NCBI RefSeq assembly: GCF_000423525.1
Contig: NZ_AUID01000013.1
Location: forward strand, 16,483-80,482
Reading direction: 5' to 3'
Source: Proteocatella sphenisci DSM 23131
GTDB lineage: Bacteria > Bacillota > Clostridia > Peptostreptococcales > Filifactoraceae
DNA length: 64,000 nucleotides
Positions within the stretch are counted from its first letter, which is position 1. Each line of letters opens with the position of its first letter. Under the pieces are notes generated by a model. The model had not been told where the DNA came from, ran no database searches, and was given only the letters and a program-made list of their open reading frames with translations. Position numbers and translations under genes: made by a program. This document shows, piece by piece, positions 45,383-58,689 of this stretch.

Positions 45383-48187
45383 TTAACTTATTTCATCACT
45401 AAATGAAAAACCCTCATCAACTACATCATCTTTTATCAAATTAAAATATTCTGCATAAACATCTCTTGCTATAGCTGCTCCAAAACCTCCATGACCACCT
45501 TGAAAAATCAGAGTTACAACTGCAATCTCTGGTTTGTCTGCAGGAGCATATGATACCAGCCACGCAAATGGGTCATATGAATCTTTGTAGACATTTATTC
45601 TGTCTGATGTTATGTTCTGATTCAATTCCATAATTGCTCTTTTCATATATATATGTCTGGGATATCTCGATTTATCATCTTTTTCATAGCTATTTGTAAG
45701 TGATATTACCTCGTTTTTGTTTACACCGAAACTCCCCATATGTTTTAGCAGATATGCTTCCTCGTCAGCTACTGGTATCCTTCCAGATTTTTGTGCTGTT
45801 CCAGTTTTGGATGCAATCTTGATTGGAAAATTCTTGAGGTAGGAGCTTGACGAACCTTCATCAGTTACATCTTCCATCCCCTGTCTTATGAATTTCAAAC
45901 TTTCTGGGTTCTTGAGAGCTATTTTCTCACTAATCCTGTCTACCATTTTTGTACCTGTTTTATCTGCTGTTTCTACCTTGTCAACTATGGTTACTTTGTT
46001 AAGGTATCCTCCATTTGCTATAGCTGAGACGTAATTTGCGAGCTGTATCGGAGTGTATGCATGCTCCCCTTGTCCTATAGAAAGATTGAAAGTATCACCT
46101 GTCTGCCATTTTGCCTGATTGAAATAACTGTATTTTACAACATCTGTAACTTCTTCTATATATTGAGCTTTGATACCTAGCTTTTCAAGTCTAAGCATTA
46201 TTTCGCCTCTTGAAGGATTTTCCGTCATCCAGCTTATTATCTCGTTTATTGCTTCTTCATACTTAGGATCTTTGCTGTCAAAATCATTGAAATAAGTCCT
46301 CATTCTCCTGTTCAAATCGTTTTTGAGCCTATAGGTTAGTCCTTTTGCCTTACTGTCAGGGTCTGGTACTTTTCCTGGTATTTCTTCTATCTGGATTCCT
46401 GTTTTCTGATCGAGTCCAAAAAGCTTGGAGTATGTCAATACATCTTCTGCTTTCATCTTTACAGGAAGAGGCGTTTCTGTGGAATAATTATATCCTACAC
46501 TTACACAGTAGAAATAGTAGTTACATGAATCTTTAAGCGCACTCATAAGATTTTCGTAACCGTGGCTTCCACCTCTCTCATTCCATATCCAACAACCAAA
46601 TGTCCTTCCACCCATTTCGATACGTCCTTCATCATATATCTCCATGTATGGATCCATCCCATTTTCCAGTGCTGCGATTCCTGTTATCATTTTGAATGTT
46701 GACCCGGGCTGTACTGATGTCATGGTTGCTATATTATAAAGAGGCTTGGGAGCTATAGGGTCATTCATATTTTTGGGCATTAGCGAATCCATATCTTTGG
46801 TGCTTATTCCTTGTACAAATAGATTTGGATCATAATCTGGATAATTTGCAAGTGCAAGCACTTCTCCTGTCTTTACATCGAGTACAACAACCGCCCCTGA
46901 TTCTGCTTTTGAATAGATTCTCTGGTTGTCTCTCATTCTCATATTTCCCCATATACTCTCATAGGTTCCACCCGACTTTATAGTCTTCATGGTTTTTTCC
47001 AGAGAATCTTCAGCGACTTTTTGAAGTTTTTGATCTATTGTCAGATATACTGTGCTCCCGATTTCTGGGTCTGCTCTTTCTATAGTCTCTATTATTCTCC
47101 CACTTACATCAACCTGAACCTTGGTATATCCATTTTTACCCTTTAATACTTCTTCATAAGTCTTTTCTATACCAGTTTTTCCGATTATATCTGTGGTGAA
47201 ATAGCCCATACCTCTTACATATTTATCAATTTCTGACTGGCTTGAAATTTTCCCAAGCTGACCTAATATGTGAGATGACTCTGGCCCATCAGGATAATAT
47301 CTGACTGAACTTGTTCTCACGGCAATCCCCGGGAAATTAATTGCATTTTCTTCGAGCTTTGATATTGTTTCTTTATTTATATCTTCAGAAATTATCGTAG
47401 CTTCATATTGATAGTAGCCTTTAGATCTTATAAGATCTCTTACTGAAAGTATTTTTCTAGCTTCAATATCAGAGGAGATGCCCTCGATATCATAATACTT
47501 TTTTATATATGCAAAGGCATCTTTTGCAGATGTATTGTATATGTCTTCTTCGTCATCAACATATCTTTTAAGATATTTGCTGAGCCATTCTTTTTTCTTT
47601 ACCGTTTCCGAAAATTCCATTTTTTCTACTGATATAGGCGGGAAATATCCAGCTTCTATGATTTTACTCTGTATTTCATACACTGTATTTTCTCCGCTTA
47701 CTGTTATCATCCCATTTCCAGTAAGTGTGTCCACCATATAATCAAAAGTCTCTTGTGCATTGTAATGAAGTGGTATTGCATTGGCTTTTTTCCAATTTTC
47801 AATTTTTTTGTCAAAAGTATACTCATAGCCCGTCTGTGAAATAACAATTGGAAACTCGTCTTTTATCGTTTCTCCATTTGATTCAAGAATATCCACGACA
47901 TTTTCTATGACCTCATTTATTTTATCTGAAGATATCTCATTTGGTGAAATCTCTACGGAAAACAGTGGTCTGTTGCCTGCCATCAAGGTTCCGTTTCTAT
48001 CTCTTATTTCGCCTCTTGGAGCATTTATAGATATGTTCTTATATATTTTATTATCAGCGATTTGGGAATATTCTTCTCCTTTTACCGTTGTAAGATAAAA
48101 CGATTTTATTATAAGCATTACAAAACACAGGCATATTATCCTGAAAAAAAACTTATTTTTATCTTCAATATTTATATTTATTTTCAT
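45383..48187 (-). CDS. mrdA: Penicillin-binding protein 2, class B transpeptidase
   Basis: A 934-aa elongation-type class B PBP that crosslinks peptidoglycan together with RodA. One N-terminal membrane helix (residues 12-32) and a dimerisation region are followed by the transpeptidase domain with QPGSTFKMITG (active Ser in STFK), DSCNYYFYC (SxN) and KTGTAQK. It is longer than the Gram-negative enzyme, as is common in Clostridia. The frame opens at 48235, but the first 16 codons overlap mreD, so ATG at 48187 is preferred. Confidence 0.94.
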   Translation of the reverse strand: MKININIEDKNKFFFRIICLCFVMLIIKSFYLTTVKGEEYSQIADNKIYKNISINAPRGEIRDRNGTLMAGNRPLFSVEISPNEISSDKINEVIENVVDILESNGETIKDEFPIVISQTGYEYTFDKKIENWKKANAIPLHYNAQETFDYMVDTLTGNGMITVSGENTVYEIQSKIIEAGYFPPISVEKMEFSETVKKKEWLSKYLKRYVDDEEDIYNTSAKDAFAYIKKYYDIEGISSDIEARKILSVRDLIRSKGYYQYEATIISEDINKETISKLEENAINFPGIAVRTSSVRYYPDGPESSHILGQLGKISSQSEIDKYVRGMGYFTTDIIGKTGIEKTYEEVLKGKNGYTKVQVDVSGRIIETIERADPEIGSTVYLTIDQKLQKVAEDSLEKTMKTIKSGGTYESIWGNMRMRDNQRIYSKAESGAVVVLDVKTGEVLALANYPDYDPNLFVQGISTKDMDSLMPKNMNDPIAPKPLYNIATMTSVQPGSTFKMITGIAALENGMDPYMEIYDEGRIEMGGRTFGCWIWNERGGSHGYENLMSALKDSCNYYFYCVSVGYNYSTETPLPVKMKAEDVLTYSKLFGLDQKTGIQIEEIPGKVPDPDSKAKGLTYRLKNDLNRRMRTYFNDFDSKDPKYEEAINEIISWMTENPSRGEIMLRLEKLGIKAQYIEEVTDVVKYSYFNQAKWQTGDTFNLSIGQGEHAYTPIQLANYVSAIANGGYLNKVTIVDKVETADKTGTKMVDRISEKIALKNPESLKFIRQGMEDVTDEGSSSSYLKNFPIKIASKTGTAQKSGRIPVADEEAYLLKHMGSFGVNKNEVISLTNSYEKDDKSRYPRHIYMKRAIMELNQNITSDRINVYKDSYDPFAWLVSYAPADKPEIAVVTLIFQGGHGGFGAAIARDVYAEYFNLIKDDVVDEGFSFSDEIS

Positions 48188-48200
48188 TTTTTCACCAACA

Positions 48201-48677
48201 TTATATTTTATCAAAGGCCTTGCAGGCCGGTTCATATATCAAAAGACCCAGTACACAGTTAATAATACTTTTTTTGACTATCAAAACTAAGAGTGTCGAA
48301 AGTGTAATACTGCTAAAAAACACCTGTGATATCCCTGCATGTACTAAAATCTGGATTATGGTTCCAAGTGTTATCATAATAGATGGATATATATATATAT
48401 ATTCATATATCTTGTCTTTCGCAAATCTTATAAAAACTGATACCGCGCATAACACAATTATATTAACTCCAAACTTTAGACCTATTAATACATCTTTTAT
48501 GAAACCAAGAGTAACGGCAACTATAAAGTTTGCCTTAGCATCTGTATTTTTACTTAGTATTATTATATAAACCAGAAGTAAGTCTGGCGTTGCTCCAAAT
48601 ATTGGAAATTTATTGGCTATTGCAATTTCAGCTATAAGGATAATCAGTCCTACTGCTATATATAGAATATTTTTCAT
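48201..48677 (-). CDS. mreD: Rod-shape determining protein MreD
   Basis: A 158-aa membrane protein with five or six hydrophobic segments, part of the elongasome with MreC, RodA and PBP2. Sequence conservation in the family is low, so the call relies on size, hydropathy, the NKFPIFGATPDLLLVYII segment and place between mreC and pbp2. Confidence 0.9.
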   Translation of the reverse strand: MKNILYIAVGLIILIAEIAIANKFPIFGATPDLLLVYIIILSKNTDAKANFIVAVTLGFIKDVLIGLKFGVNIIVLCAVSVFIRFAKDKIYEYIYIYPSIMITLGTIIQILVHAGISQVFFSSITLSTLLVLIVKKSIINCVLGLLIYEPACKAFDKI

Positions 48678-48694
48678 TTTACTCTCTTTACATA

Positions 48695-49549
48695 TTAATT
48701 CATTGTTCGGGTTTTTATTATCATTACTTTATTTAAATCAGCAAAATTTGTATAAGGTTTTATCTTTACATATTTGAGAAGATTTGTAGTATCTTCCACT
48801 ATATCATACACTTCGCCAATTTCAATACCTTCAGGATAGATTCCCATTCCCGAGGTTATAACTATATCTCCTATAAGCACTTCTTTATCAGTTTCATAAC
48901 AGTAAGCTTTGAGTAAACTCTGCTCCATATTTTCAAATGCCCTGGAGGTTAAATTTTGGCTAGCTATACCTGTTATATTTTCATCTCTGGCTATACGAAA
49001 ACTCATTGCCATTTTTGAATCCAGTATAGAAACCGCCTTGCTGTAATTATCGTACGCTGTTTCTACTACTCCAGCAAGTCCGTTGCCGCCTATAATAAGA
49101 CTGCCTTCTGTTATTCCATCTTTTTTTCCTGCAGAAATAAGAAACGAAGAATAAAATCCGTTTCCATCTCTTGATATTATGTCTGCTGTAACATATTCAT
49201 CATATATTTCTTCTTCTTTGAGCTTGAGCATTTTTTTTAGTTCATTGAGATCTCTAAGCTCTTCTTTGCTTATTACATTTTCAATCAGTTCTTTTCTCAG
49301 CTTGCTGTTTGTTTCTTCAAGCTCTTTTATCTTATTTTTATCTTCATCATGTATATATTTTTCATCAACAAATTCACTTGCCGAATCGGTAATATTTGAA
49401 ATTTTTCCAGTCACAGGTGAGATAACTTTGTGTATAAGTGAGTTCCCAAAAATCTCATTAACAACAAATACCAGACTTAGGATTATAACAATCCCTGCAG
49501 CTCCATATAATATCCCCTTGTTCTTTGTAAATTTGAATTTATATTTCAT
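48695..49549 (-). CDS. mreC: Rod-shape determining protein MreC
   Basis: A 284-aa elongasome scaffold with one N-terminal membrane helix (residues 13-32), a coiled coil (about 65-110, KIKELEETNSKLRKELIE) and an extracytoplasmic beta domain with GNGLAGVVETAYDNYSKA near 150 and the C-terminal GIYPEGIEIGEV. It begins 17 bp after radC. The usual upstream mreB gene is absent here. Confidence 0.94.
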   Translation of the reverse strand: MKYKFKFTKNKGILYGAAGIVIILSLVFVVNEIFGNSLIHKVISPVTGKISNITDSASEFVDEKYIHDEDKNKIKELEETNSKLRKELIENVISKEELRDLNELKKMLKLKEEEIYDEYVTADIISRDGNGFYSSFLISAGKKDGITEGSLIIGGNGLAGVVETAYDNYSKAVSILDSKMAMSFRIARDENITGIASQNLTSRAFENMEQSLLKAYCYETDKEVLIGDIVITSGMGIYPEGIEIGEVYDIVEDTTNLLKYVKIKPYTNFADLNKVMIIKTRTMN

Positions 49550-49565
49550 TTCCTACCCTTTCGCA

Positions 49566-50252
49566 CTAGCTTATGTATTGCATTTCTCTCAAGCTGCAAT
49601 ACTTTCCATCTCCTATAATTATATGATCGAGGAGCTCTATTCCAAGAAGTTTTCCCGCATCATAAATTCTTTTTGTTATTTTTATATCTTCATTACTTGG
49701 CATTGGATCACCTGAAGGATGATTATGCACAAGGACTATCCTGTTGGCACTCCTCTTTATTGCCTCAAGAAAAACCTCTCTTGGGTGAACAATTGACGCA
49801 TTTAGAGAACCTTCTGAAATAAGTACATCCGTAATAATATTATTTTTCGTGTCTAGCATAAGCAACTTTACTATCTCTTTATTTTTATATCTCATTTCTT
49901 CCATGAATATGTCAGCAATGGATTCAGGCGATTCTACGCTGAATTTATCTCTGCTTCTTAGCTTTGATATTCGCTTAGAAAGTTCAATTGCTGCAAATAT
50001 AGTAGTTGCCTTTGCTGGTCCTATTCCCTTTATTTTTTGAAGAATACTCATGTCTGTATGGACCAGACCTTTAATTCCACTGGTATGCTTCAGTATGTTT
50101 TCAGCAAGACCTATAGCTGATGTTTCTCTATTACCGGTATTGATCAGAATTGCAAGAAGCTCTTCATTGGTAAGCTTGTCTATTCCTTCTAAAGCCATCT
50201 TTTCTCTGGGTCTGCTGCTTACTTCAATGTCCTTAATTTTTATTTTTTCCAA
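49566..50252 (-). CDS. radC: RadC family JAB-domain protein
   Basis: A 228-aa protein with N-terminal helix-hairpin-helix (KIKGIGPAKATTIFAA) and a C-terminal JAB/MPN domain with the metal motif VHNHPSGDPMPSNED. The biochemical role is unproven, despite the old DNA-repair name. A long frame opens at 50297, but GGAGG is followed at 8 bp by TTG at 50252, giving MEKIKIKDIEVSSRPREK, the typical family start. It heads the cluster as in many Firmicutes. Confidence 0.93.
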   Translation of the reverse strand: MEKIKIKDIEVSSRPREKMALEGIDKLTNEELLAILINTGNRETSAIGLAENILKHTSGIKGLVHTDMSILQKIKGIGPAKATTIFAAIELSKRISKLRSRDKFSVESPESIADIFMEEMRYKNKEIVKLLMLDTKNNIITDVLISEGSLNASIVHPREVFLEAIKRSANRIVLVHNHPSGDPMPSNEDIKITKRIYDAGKLLGIELLDHIIIGDGKYCSLREMQYIS

Positions 50253-50370
50253 AACAGTTACCTCCATGTGAATACTGTTTTTACAAAAATTGTACATTTC
50301 AGCATAATTATAATTATATCATAATTTTAACATATTACAACAAAAAGCATTTTACTTAAAGCTGTTATAA

Positions 50371-50413
50371 ACAAAAACAGACTGACCCATTTATAGGGCC
50401 AGTGCTGTCTTGA
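50371..50413 (-). terminator. Terminator downstream of eno
   Basis: A bulged stem ACAGCACTGGCCC with GGGTCAGTCTGT, loop TATAAAT, followed on the minus strand by TTTTTG. It ends the glycolytic operon. Confidence 0.85.
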
Positions 50414-50421
50414 ATTATTTG

Positions 50422-53246
<2,825 letters not shown>

Positions 53247-53257
53247 AATATCTCTCC

Positions 53258-54004
53258 TTAAAATTTTATAAGCTTAAGGTAATCTTCTGCCACTAATGAG
53301 GCTCCTCCTACGAGTGCACCATCTATGTCAGACTGAGACATTATCTCCTTTATATTTCCCGGCTTTACAGATCCGCCATACTGAATTCTTATTTTTTCAG
53401 AAGTTTCTTCTCCATATATCTTTAGCAGTTCTTCTCTTATCTCAAGACATACCTCGTTAGCCTGCGCACTTGTAGCCGTCTTTCCTGTACCGATAGCCCA
53501 TATTGGTTCGTAGGCTATTACTGTTTTAATTGCTTCTTCAGGCGAAACTGTACTAAATGCTGCCTTTATCTGATCTGTAACTATTTTTTCAGTAATTCCA
53601 GAATCTCTTTGCTCCAGAGACTCTCCTACACATATTATAGGTGTAAGCGATTCACTTAAAGCCTTCTTTACCTTCAGGTTTACTGTTTCATCTGTTTCAT
53701 TAAAATACTGTCTTCTTTCTGAATGACCTACTATTACATATTCCGCTCCTACTTCACGAAGCATCTTTGCCGAAATTTCTCCTGTAAACGCGCCTTCATC
53801 TTCATAGTGAAAATTCTGAGCCCCTATCTTTACATTAGTTCCTTCTAAAGCATTTTTCAAGTCTTTTATTATGGTAAATGGTGCACATATGACCACTTCA
53901 ACATTTTCTGTATCACAGTCATGTTTTATTTCATTTGCAAATTCTATAGCCTCTGAAATAGTTTTGTACATTTTCCAGTTACCTGCAATTATTGGTTTTC
54001 TCAT
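53258..54004 (-). CDS. tpiA: Triosephosphate isomerase
   Basis: Interconverts dihydroxyacetone phosphate and glyceraldehyde 3-phosphate; 248 aa. Active-site residues are visible in AGNWKMYKT (Lys), VIVGHSERR (His) and AYEPIWAIGTG (Glu). It lies between pgk and gpmI in the CggR-headed operon. Confidence 0.98.
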   Translation of the reverse strand: MRKPIIAGNWKMYKTISEAIEFANEIKHDCDTENVEVVICAPFTIIKDLKNALEGTNVKIGAQNFHYEDEGAFTGEISAKMLREVGAEYVIVGHSERRQYFNETDETVNLKVKKALSESLTPIICVGESLEQRDSGITEKIVTDQIKAAFSTVSPEEAIKTVIAYEPIWAIGTGKTATSAQANEVCLEIREELLKIYGEETSEKIRIQYGGSVKPGNIKEIMSQSDIDGALVGGASLVAEDYLKLIKF

Positions 54005-54028
54005 ATAAATTCTCCTTCTGTTTAGAGT

Positions 54029-55231
54029 TTACTTGGGGTCAAGAGATACTATGCCAGGAAGTTCTTTCCCTTCAAGGAATTCCAGCGATGCGCCTCCTCC
54101 CGTCGAAACATGTGTCATCTTTTCTCCAAATCCCAGCTGATTAACTGCTGCAGCTGAGTCTCCTCCTCCAATTACTGTTACGGCATTTTTAAGTTCTGCC
54201 ATATTTTTTGCTATTGCAAGTGTTCCTTTAGCAAAATTTTCAAACTCAAATACTCCCATTGGTCCGTTCCACACTATCGTTGCAGACGTTTTTACTTTAT
54301 CTACGTAAATTTGTACAGTCTTTGGCCCTATATCAAGTCCCATAAAGCCTTCTGGTATATTCTGATCATCGGTCACAACCGCTTCTGCATCCGCAGAGAA
54401 TTTATCAGCAACTATATTATCTACCGGTAATAACATTATAACACCTTTTTGTCTTGCTTTATCAATCATTTCCTTTGCATATTCAACTTTTTCTTCTTCA
54501 ACAAGAGATGTTCCTATATTATACCCCTGTGCTTTAAGGAATGTATACGCCATTCCTCCTCCAATTATCAGAGTATCTACCTTGTCAAGAAGCTTTTCTA
54601 TAACGGCGATTTTATCTGAAACTTTTGCTCCTCCAAGAATTGCAGTAAAGGGTCTTTTTGGATTTGCGACCGCTTCCCCAAGGAATTTCAACTCTTTTTG
54701 AATTAAGTACCCACAAACTCTTGCCTCCATAAACTCACCTGCGCCCACCGTTGAACAGTGCGCTCTGTGAGCTGTGCCAAAAGCGTCATTTACAAAAACA
54801 TCTGCCAGGGATGCCAGTTCTCTGGAAAAAACTTCTTCGTTTTTTGTTTCTTCTTTTCTAAATCTTGTATTTTCAAGAAGTATAACATCTCCATCGTTCA
54901 TATCATTTATAACAGCTCTTGCTATTTCACCAGACACTTGAGGATCTGCTGCAAACTTTACTTTTTTGCCAAGAAGCTCTGAAAGTTTTTTTGCAACTGG
55001 CTCAAGCGAAAGTGCTGGCTCATAACCATTTTTAGGCTTTCCAAGGTGTGAGCACAAAATCACTTTCGCATTATTTTTTACAAGATATTCTATGGTTGGA
55101 AGCGCTCCATATATTCTGTTAAGGTCTGTTATTTCACCGTCTTTGAGCGGCACATTGAAATCACATCTTACGAGCGCTTTTTTTCCTGTTACATTAATGT
55201 CCTCTATGGACTTTTTATTTATCATAGACAT
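54029..55231 (-). CDS. pgk: Phosphoglycerate kinase
   Basis: Makes ATP and 3-phosphoglycerate from 1,3-bisphosphoglycerate; 400 aa. [18 protein letters not shown], the GGAKVSDKI nucleotide segment and GGGDSAAAV are visible. A GTG at 55246 opens the frame inside the GGAGG site, so the ATG at 55231 is chosen. It is followed by tpiA at 24 bp. Confidence 0.98.
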   Translation of the reverse strand: MSMINKKSIEDINVTGKKALVRCDFNVPLKDGEITDLNRIYGALPTIEYLVKNNAKVILCSHLGKPKNGYEPALSLEPVAKKLSELLGKKVKFAADPQVSGEIARAVINDMNDGDVILLENTRFRKEETKNEEVFSRELASLADVFVNDAFGTAHRAHCSTVGAGEFMEARVCGYLIQKELKFLGEAVANPKRPFTAILGGAKVSDKIAVIEKLLDKVDTLIIGGGMAYTFLKAQGYNIGTSLVEEEKVEYAKEMIDKARQKGVIMLLPVDNIVADKFSADAEAVVTDDQNIPEGFMGLDIGPKTVQIYVDKVKTSATIVWNGPMGVFEFENFAKGTLAIAKNMAELKNAVTVIGGGDSAAAVNQLGFGEKMTHVSTGGGASLEFLEGKELPGIVSLDPK

Positions 55232-55299
55232 AGTTTGTTCCTCCACTTATATGACACGTCCATGCAAATGCACGGACGTGTCTTACTGTTAACTGTAAT

Positions 55300-56307
55300 T
55301 TATTCAGTAAGCGATGCGAAATGTCTGAGTGTTCTTATAAGCTGATTTGTGTATGACATTTCGTTATCATACCAAGATACTACTTTTATAAGCTGTTCTC
55401 CATTAACCTCCATAACCTTTGTCTGAGTAGAGTCAAAAAGCGAACCATAGCTCATTCCAATTATATCAGAAGAAACCAGTTCTTCGTCTGTGTATCCAAA
55501 AGATTCATTAACCGAATCCTTTATCGTCTGATTTATTTCTTCTACTGATGTATTTTTTTTCATTGTACACACAAGTTCTGTAAGCGAACCCGCTATTACA
55601 GGAACTCTTTGAGCTGAACCATCAAGTTTCCCCTTAAGCTCTGGTATTACAAGTCCAATAGCCTTTGCTGCTCCCGTTGAATTTGGCACAATGTTTGCCG
55701 CAGCTGCTCTTGCTCTTCTAAGGTCTCCCTTTGCATGAGGTGAGTCAAGTGTATTCTGATCGTTTGTGTATGCGTGTATTGTTGTCATAAACCCTTTTGT
55801 TATACCAAATTTATCATTTAATACTTTAGCCATAGGTGCAAGACAGTTTGTTGTACATGATGCTCCCGATATTATAGTCTCAGTCCCATCAAGGGTGTCA
55901 TGGTTTACATTATAAACTATAGTCTTTACTCCCCCAGTTGCCGGAGCAGATATAACTACTTTTTTGGCCCCAGCTTCTATGTGAGCCTGCGCTTTGTCTT
56001 TGTCTGCAAAGAAACCTGTACATTCAAGGACCACATCCACGCCAAGTTCTCCCCAAGGAAGATCTGCAGGATTTTTTTCTGAATAGACATTGATTTTTTG
56101 TCCATTTACAATAAAATCATTTTCTTCAACTACTATTTCACCGTTGAATCTTCCCTGAGCTGAGTCATATTTAAATAGATGAGCAAGGGTTTTTGAGTTT
56201 GTCAGGTCATTTATTGCTACAACTTCAAACTTGTCAGTCTGTTCTACCATTTTTCTTAATGCAAGTCTACCAATTCTTCCAAATCCGTTTATCGCTACCT
56301 TTAGCAT
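55300..56307 (-). CDS. gap: Glyceraldehyde-3-phosphate dehydrogenase, NAD-type
   Basis: A phosphorylating GAPDH of 335 aa. The catalytic site is [11 protein letters not shown]. The cofactor loop reads [13 protein letters not shown] with Asp34, which binds the adenosine ribose hydroxyls of NAD, so the enzyme is the glycolytic, NAD-preferring type. It follows cggR by 31 bp and heads the structural genes of the operon. A second paralogue lies upstream of cggR. Confidence 0.97.
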   Translation of the reverse strand: MLKVAINGFGRIGRLALRKMVEQTDKFEVVAINDLTNSKTLAHLFKYDSAQGRFNGEIVVEENDFIVNGQKINVYSEKNPADLPWGELGVDVVLECTGFFADKDKAQAHIEAGAKKVVISAPATGGVKTIVYNVNHDTLDGTETIISGASCTTNCLAPMAKVLNDKFGITKGFMTTIHAYTNDQNTLDSPHAKGDLRRARAAAANIVPNSTGAAKAIGLVIPELKGKLDGSAQRVPVIAGSLTELVCTMKKNTSVEEINQTIKDSVNESFGYTDEELVSSDIIGMSYGSLFDSTQTKVMEVNGEQLIKVVSWYDNEMSYTNQLIRTLRHFASLTE

Positions 56308-56338
56308 AGTATTTCTCCTTCTAAATAATCACATTTTA

Positions 56339-57370
56339 TTAATCACATTTGCCAAGTAAATCAAGCAATCTGAATGCAGCACTTTCATCTGTTATCAGTA
56401 CCAGATTTTTATTTATTTTTGAAATCGACAGAATTGCCTCTGCCTTGTTGCTTCCACCCGCAACACCAATGATGTGTTCCAGACTTTTATATTGTTCGAG
56501 CTTTATTCCAACAGTTCCTGTCTCGTGTACAATCTCACCATTAATATCAAAATAATGTCCAAAAGATTCTGAAACTGCACCTTTTTTTTCAATTTCTAAC
56601 CACTTTGTATCCGAAGTGCGTCTTCTCTTTGCCATATCCTTAGCGTTTCCTATTCCAAAAACAAGATAACTTATTTTTTGGATATCATCTAAAACACCCT
56701 TTATCTGCGGATCATTATACATATACCCCATTATGTCTTTGTTAATGTTGTCTGGTATATGGAGAAGTTCATATTTTGCATTTAGTTTACCTGCCAAGTT
56801 GGCAACTATGTTGTTAGATTGAATCTCCAGAACCTCTCCAAGGCCTCCCCTGGCAGGGACTATTGTCATTTTTGGAAACTCTTTTCTTTGCATCTGCTCA
56901 GAAAATTCATACATTGTGTATCCACCTGTTACTCCTACTATACTGTCTGATTTGACTGTAGAAAGGAAATATCTCGAAGCCTCTTTGCCAAGTTCTTTTA
57001 AAGCTTCCTGGTTTATTCCCAGTGTTGTTGCCACAATAATCACTTTTTTTATCCCAAGCTTTTCAGCAAGCTTGTCCTGCATTATAGCAAGTCCTCTGAT
57101 CTGAGATATATATTCTCCCAAACTATCCAGTATAGCTTTTCCTTGCGGTGTCACTACCATTCCTGCTGCATCGATTGCAAGCAAACCTTCGTTTTTGAGA
57201 AAATCAACCTCACTTCTTACAATTCTTTCCGAAATATTCATTTTTACTGCAAGCATGCGCCTGCCAATTGTACCCGAAAGACTTATCTCCTTTAATATGG
57301 CATACCTTTTTTCAAGAAGCACAAGAGCCTCCGGAACAATCTTTCGCTGGATTTCCAGGAGATTATTCAT
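56339..57370 (-). CDS. cggR: Central glycolytic genes regulator CggR (SorC family)
   Basis: A 343-aa repressor. The N-terminal helix-turn-helix (residues 30-80) has GTIGRRMLAVKMNISERIVRS in part. The sugar-phosphate-binding domain (about 100-340) shows VGVTGGYTMYEF and ARGGLGEVLEIQSNNI. In Bacillus it is released from DNA by fructose 1,6-bisphosphate. As first gene of the operon it controls gap-pgk-tpiA-gpmI-eno and itself. Operator-like GGGAC/GTCCC elements lie directly after the promoter. Confidence 0.94.
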   Translation of the reverse strand: MNNLLEIQRKIVPEALVLLEKRYAILKEISLSGTIGRRMLAVKMNISERIVRSEVDFLKNEGLLAIDAAGMVVTPQGKAILDSLGEYISQIRGLAIMQDKLAEKLGIKKVIIVATTLGINQEALKELGKEASRYFLSTVKSDSIVGVTGGYTMYEFSEQMQRKEFPKMTIVPARGGLGEVLEIQSNNIVANLAGKLNAKYELLHIPDNINKDIMGYMYNDPQIKGVLDDIQKISYLVFGIGNAKDMAKRRRTSDTKWLEIEKKGAVSESFGHYFDINGEIVHETGTVGIKLEQYKSLEHIIGVAGGSNKAEAILSISKINKNLVLITDESAAFRLLDLLGKCD

Positions 57371-57403
57371 AAATTACCCCCTCTATGAGTCATAAGTTTT
57401 ATA

Positions 57404-57445
57404 CCGCGGGACTTATTTTGCCCGTCTCGCGTTTTATGTCCCACC
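57404..57445 (-). promoter_or_regulatory. Candidate CggR operator
   Basis: The minus strand carries GGTGGGACATAAAACG and then GACGGGCAAAATAAGTCCC, two half-site pairs resembling the Bacillus CggR operator (CGGGAC...TGTC repeated). It covers about +1 to +42 of the transcript, so bound repressor would block elongation. Confidence 0.72.
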
Positions 57446-57452
57446 TACTATT

Positions 57453-57481
57453 ATAATACTTCATATGACAATTTTTTTCAA
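57453..57481 (-). promoter_or_regulatory. Promoter of the cggR operon
   Basis: TTGAAA (57481-57476), a 17-bp spacer and TATTAT (57458-57453) on the minus strand, directly before the operator. Confidence 0.78.
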
Positions 57482-57527
57482 GTTGTTTTTATATTTTCTG
57501 ATAATTTGTTAGTGATTATTTTAAAGT

Positions 57528-57570
57528 AAAAATAACCAGACCCCTACTTGGCAATTAGAGTCTGATTATT
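57528..57570 (-). terminator. Terminator after the second gap gene
   Basis: Fourteen-pair stem, including four G-U pairs (AATAATCAGACTCT with GGGGTCTGGTTATT), followed by TTTTAC on the minus strand. It separates the upstream gap gene from cggR. Confidence 0.82.
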
Positions 57571-57609
57571 TTAAGTGTGATTACTTAGAAGTTTTTATTC
57601 TCAGTATAA

Positions 57610-58617
57610 CTAAATCATTTGGCCTGCAAATCTAGCAACTCTTACAAGCTGAGCTGCATATGACATTTCATTGTCATACCATGCCACTACTTTTACAAGC
57701 TGATTGTCTCCAACTTGTAAAACTGTTGTCTGCGTGGAATCAAAAAGACTTCCATAAGTTATTCCTATTACATCTGATGATACTATTTCATCTTTTGTAT
57801 ATCCAAATGAATCATCACTTGCATTTTTCATCGCAGCATTTATTTCTTCTACACTTGTCTTTTTATCAAGGACACACACAAGTTCTGTAAGAGAACCCGT
57901 TATAACCGGAACTCTTTGCGCTGCTCCATCAAGCTTTCCATTAAGGTCTGGAATTACAAGGCCTATTGCTTTGGCTGCTCCAGTAGAGTTTGGCACTATA
58001 TTGGCAGCTGCCGCTCTTGCTCTTCTCATGTCTCCCTTTGGATGTGTTCCATCAAGTGTGTTCTGATCATTGGTGTATGCATGGATAGTAGTTATTAATC
58101 CACTTTTTATCCCAAATTTATCATTCATTACCTTAGCCATTGGAGCAAGGCAGTTAGTTGTGCATGAAGCTCCCGAAATAACCTGATCTTTCGCAGTTAT
58201 TATCTCATGGTTAACACCAAATACCACTGTTTTAAGGTCTCCCTTGGCCGGTGCTGATATTATGACTTTTTTAGCTCCGGATCTTATATGCGCTTCCGAT
58301 TTTTCTTTTTCTGTGAAATTTCCAGTACACTCTAGCACAAGATCAATTTCCATTTCTTTCCACGGAAGTTTCTCTGGGTCTCTTTCCGATATTATTTGAA
58401 TCATTTTTTCATTTACCGTAAATTGTTTTTCTGATAAAACTTCAACACATCCATCAAATCTTCCCTGTGATGAATCGTATTTGAGAAGATGTGCAAGTGT
58501 GCTTGCATCCCTTGTACTGTTTATAACAGCAACTTCAAAATCATTTGGATATTTGCTCATATTTCTGAGCGCAAGTCTTCCTATTCTTCCGAATCCATTA
58601 ATAGCAACTTTTATCAT
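57610..58617 (-). CDS. Second glyceraldehyde-3-phosphate dehydrogenase, possibly NADP-type (GapB-like)
   Basis: A complete 335-aa phosphorylating GAPDH with catalytic [11 protein letters not shown]. The cofactor loop reads [13 protein letters not shown]: the Asp seen in the paralogue is replaced by Ser34 and an Arg lies at 36, as expected for an enzyme that accepts the 2'-phosphate of NADP. A gluconeogenic or NADPH-forming role is inferred. It has its own promoter and terminator and an operator-like TGGGA/TCCCA repeat at the predicted start site. Catalytic residues are intact, so it is not a decaying copy. Confidence 0.93.
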   Translation of the reverse strand: MIKVAINGFGRIGRLALRNMSKYPNDFEVAVINSTRDASTLAHLLKYDSSQGRFDGCVEVLSEKQFTVNEKMIQIISERDPEKLPWKEMEIDLVLECTGNFTEKEKSEAHIRSGAKKVIISAPAKGDLKTVVFGVNHEIITAKDQVISGASCTTNCLAPMAKVMNDKFGIKSGLITTIHAYTNDQNTLDGTHPKGDMRRARAAAANIVPNSTGAAKAIGLVIPDLNGKLDGAAQRVPVITGSLTELVCVLDKKTSVEEINAAMKNASDDSFGYTKDEIVSSDVIGITYGSLFDSTQTTVLQVGDNQLVKVVAWYDNEMSYAAQLVRVARFAGQMI

Positions 58618-58662
58618 AGCCCCTCCTTATATATACAAAAAATATTAAATCACTTATCAAAC

Positions 58663-58682
58663 TGGGACGTAATCCGCTCCCA
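58663..58682 (-). promoter_or_regulatory. Operator-like inverted repeat before the second gap gene
   Basis: TGGGAGCGGATTACGTCCCA on the minus strand has 5-bp inverted ends that resemble the GGGAC/GTCCC parts of the cggR operator. It lies at the predicted transcription start, so CggR or a related factor might bind. Confidence 0.5.
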
Positions 58683-58689
58683 CTTATTT

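Noticed and set aside
57610..58617. Second gap gene as a decayed duplicate
   Set aside because: Full length, intact catalytic residues, own promoter and terminator, and a distinct cofactor loop argue for a functional paralogue.
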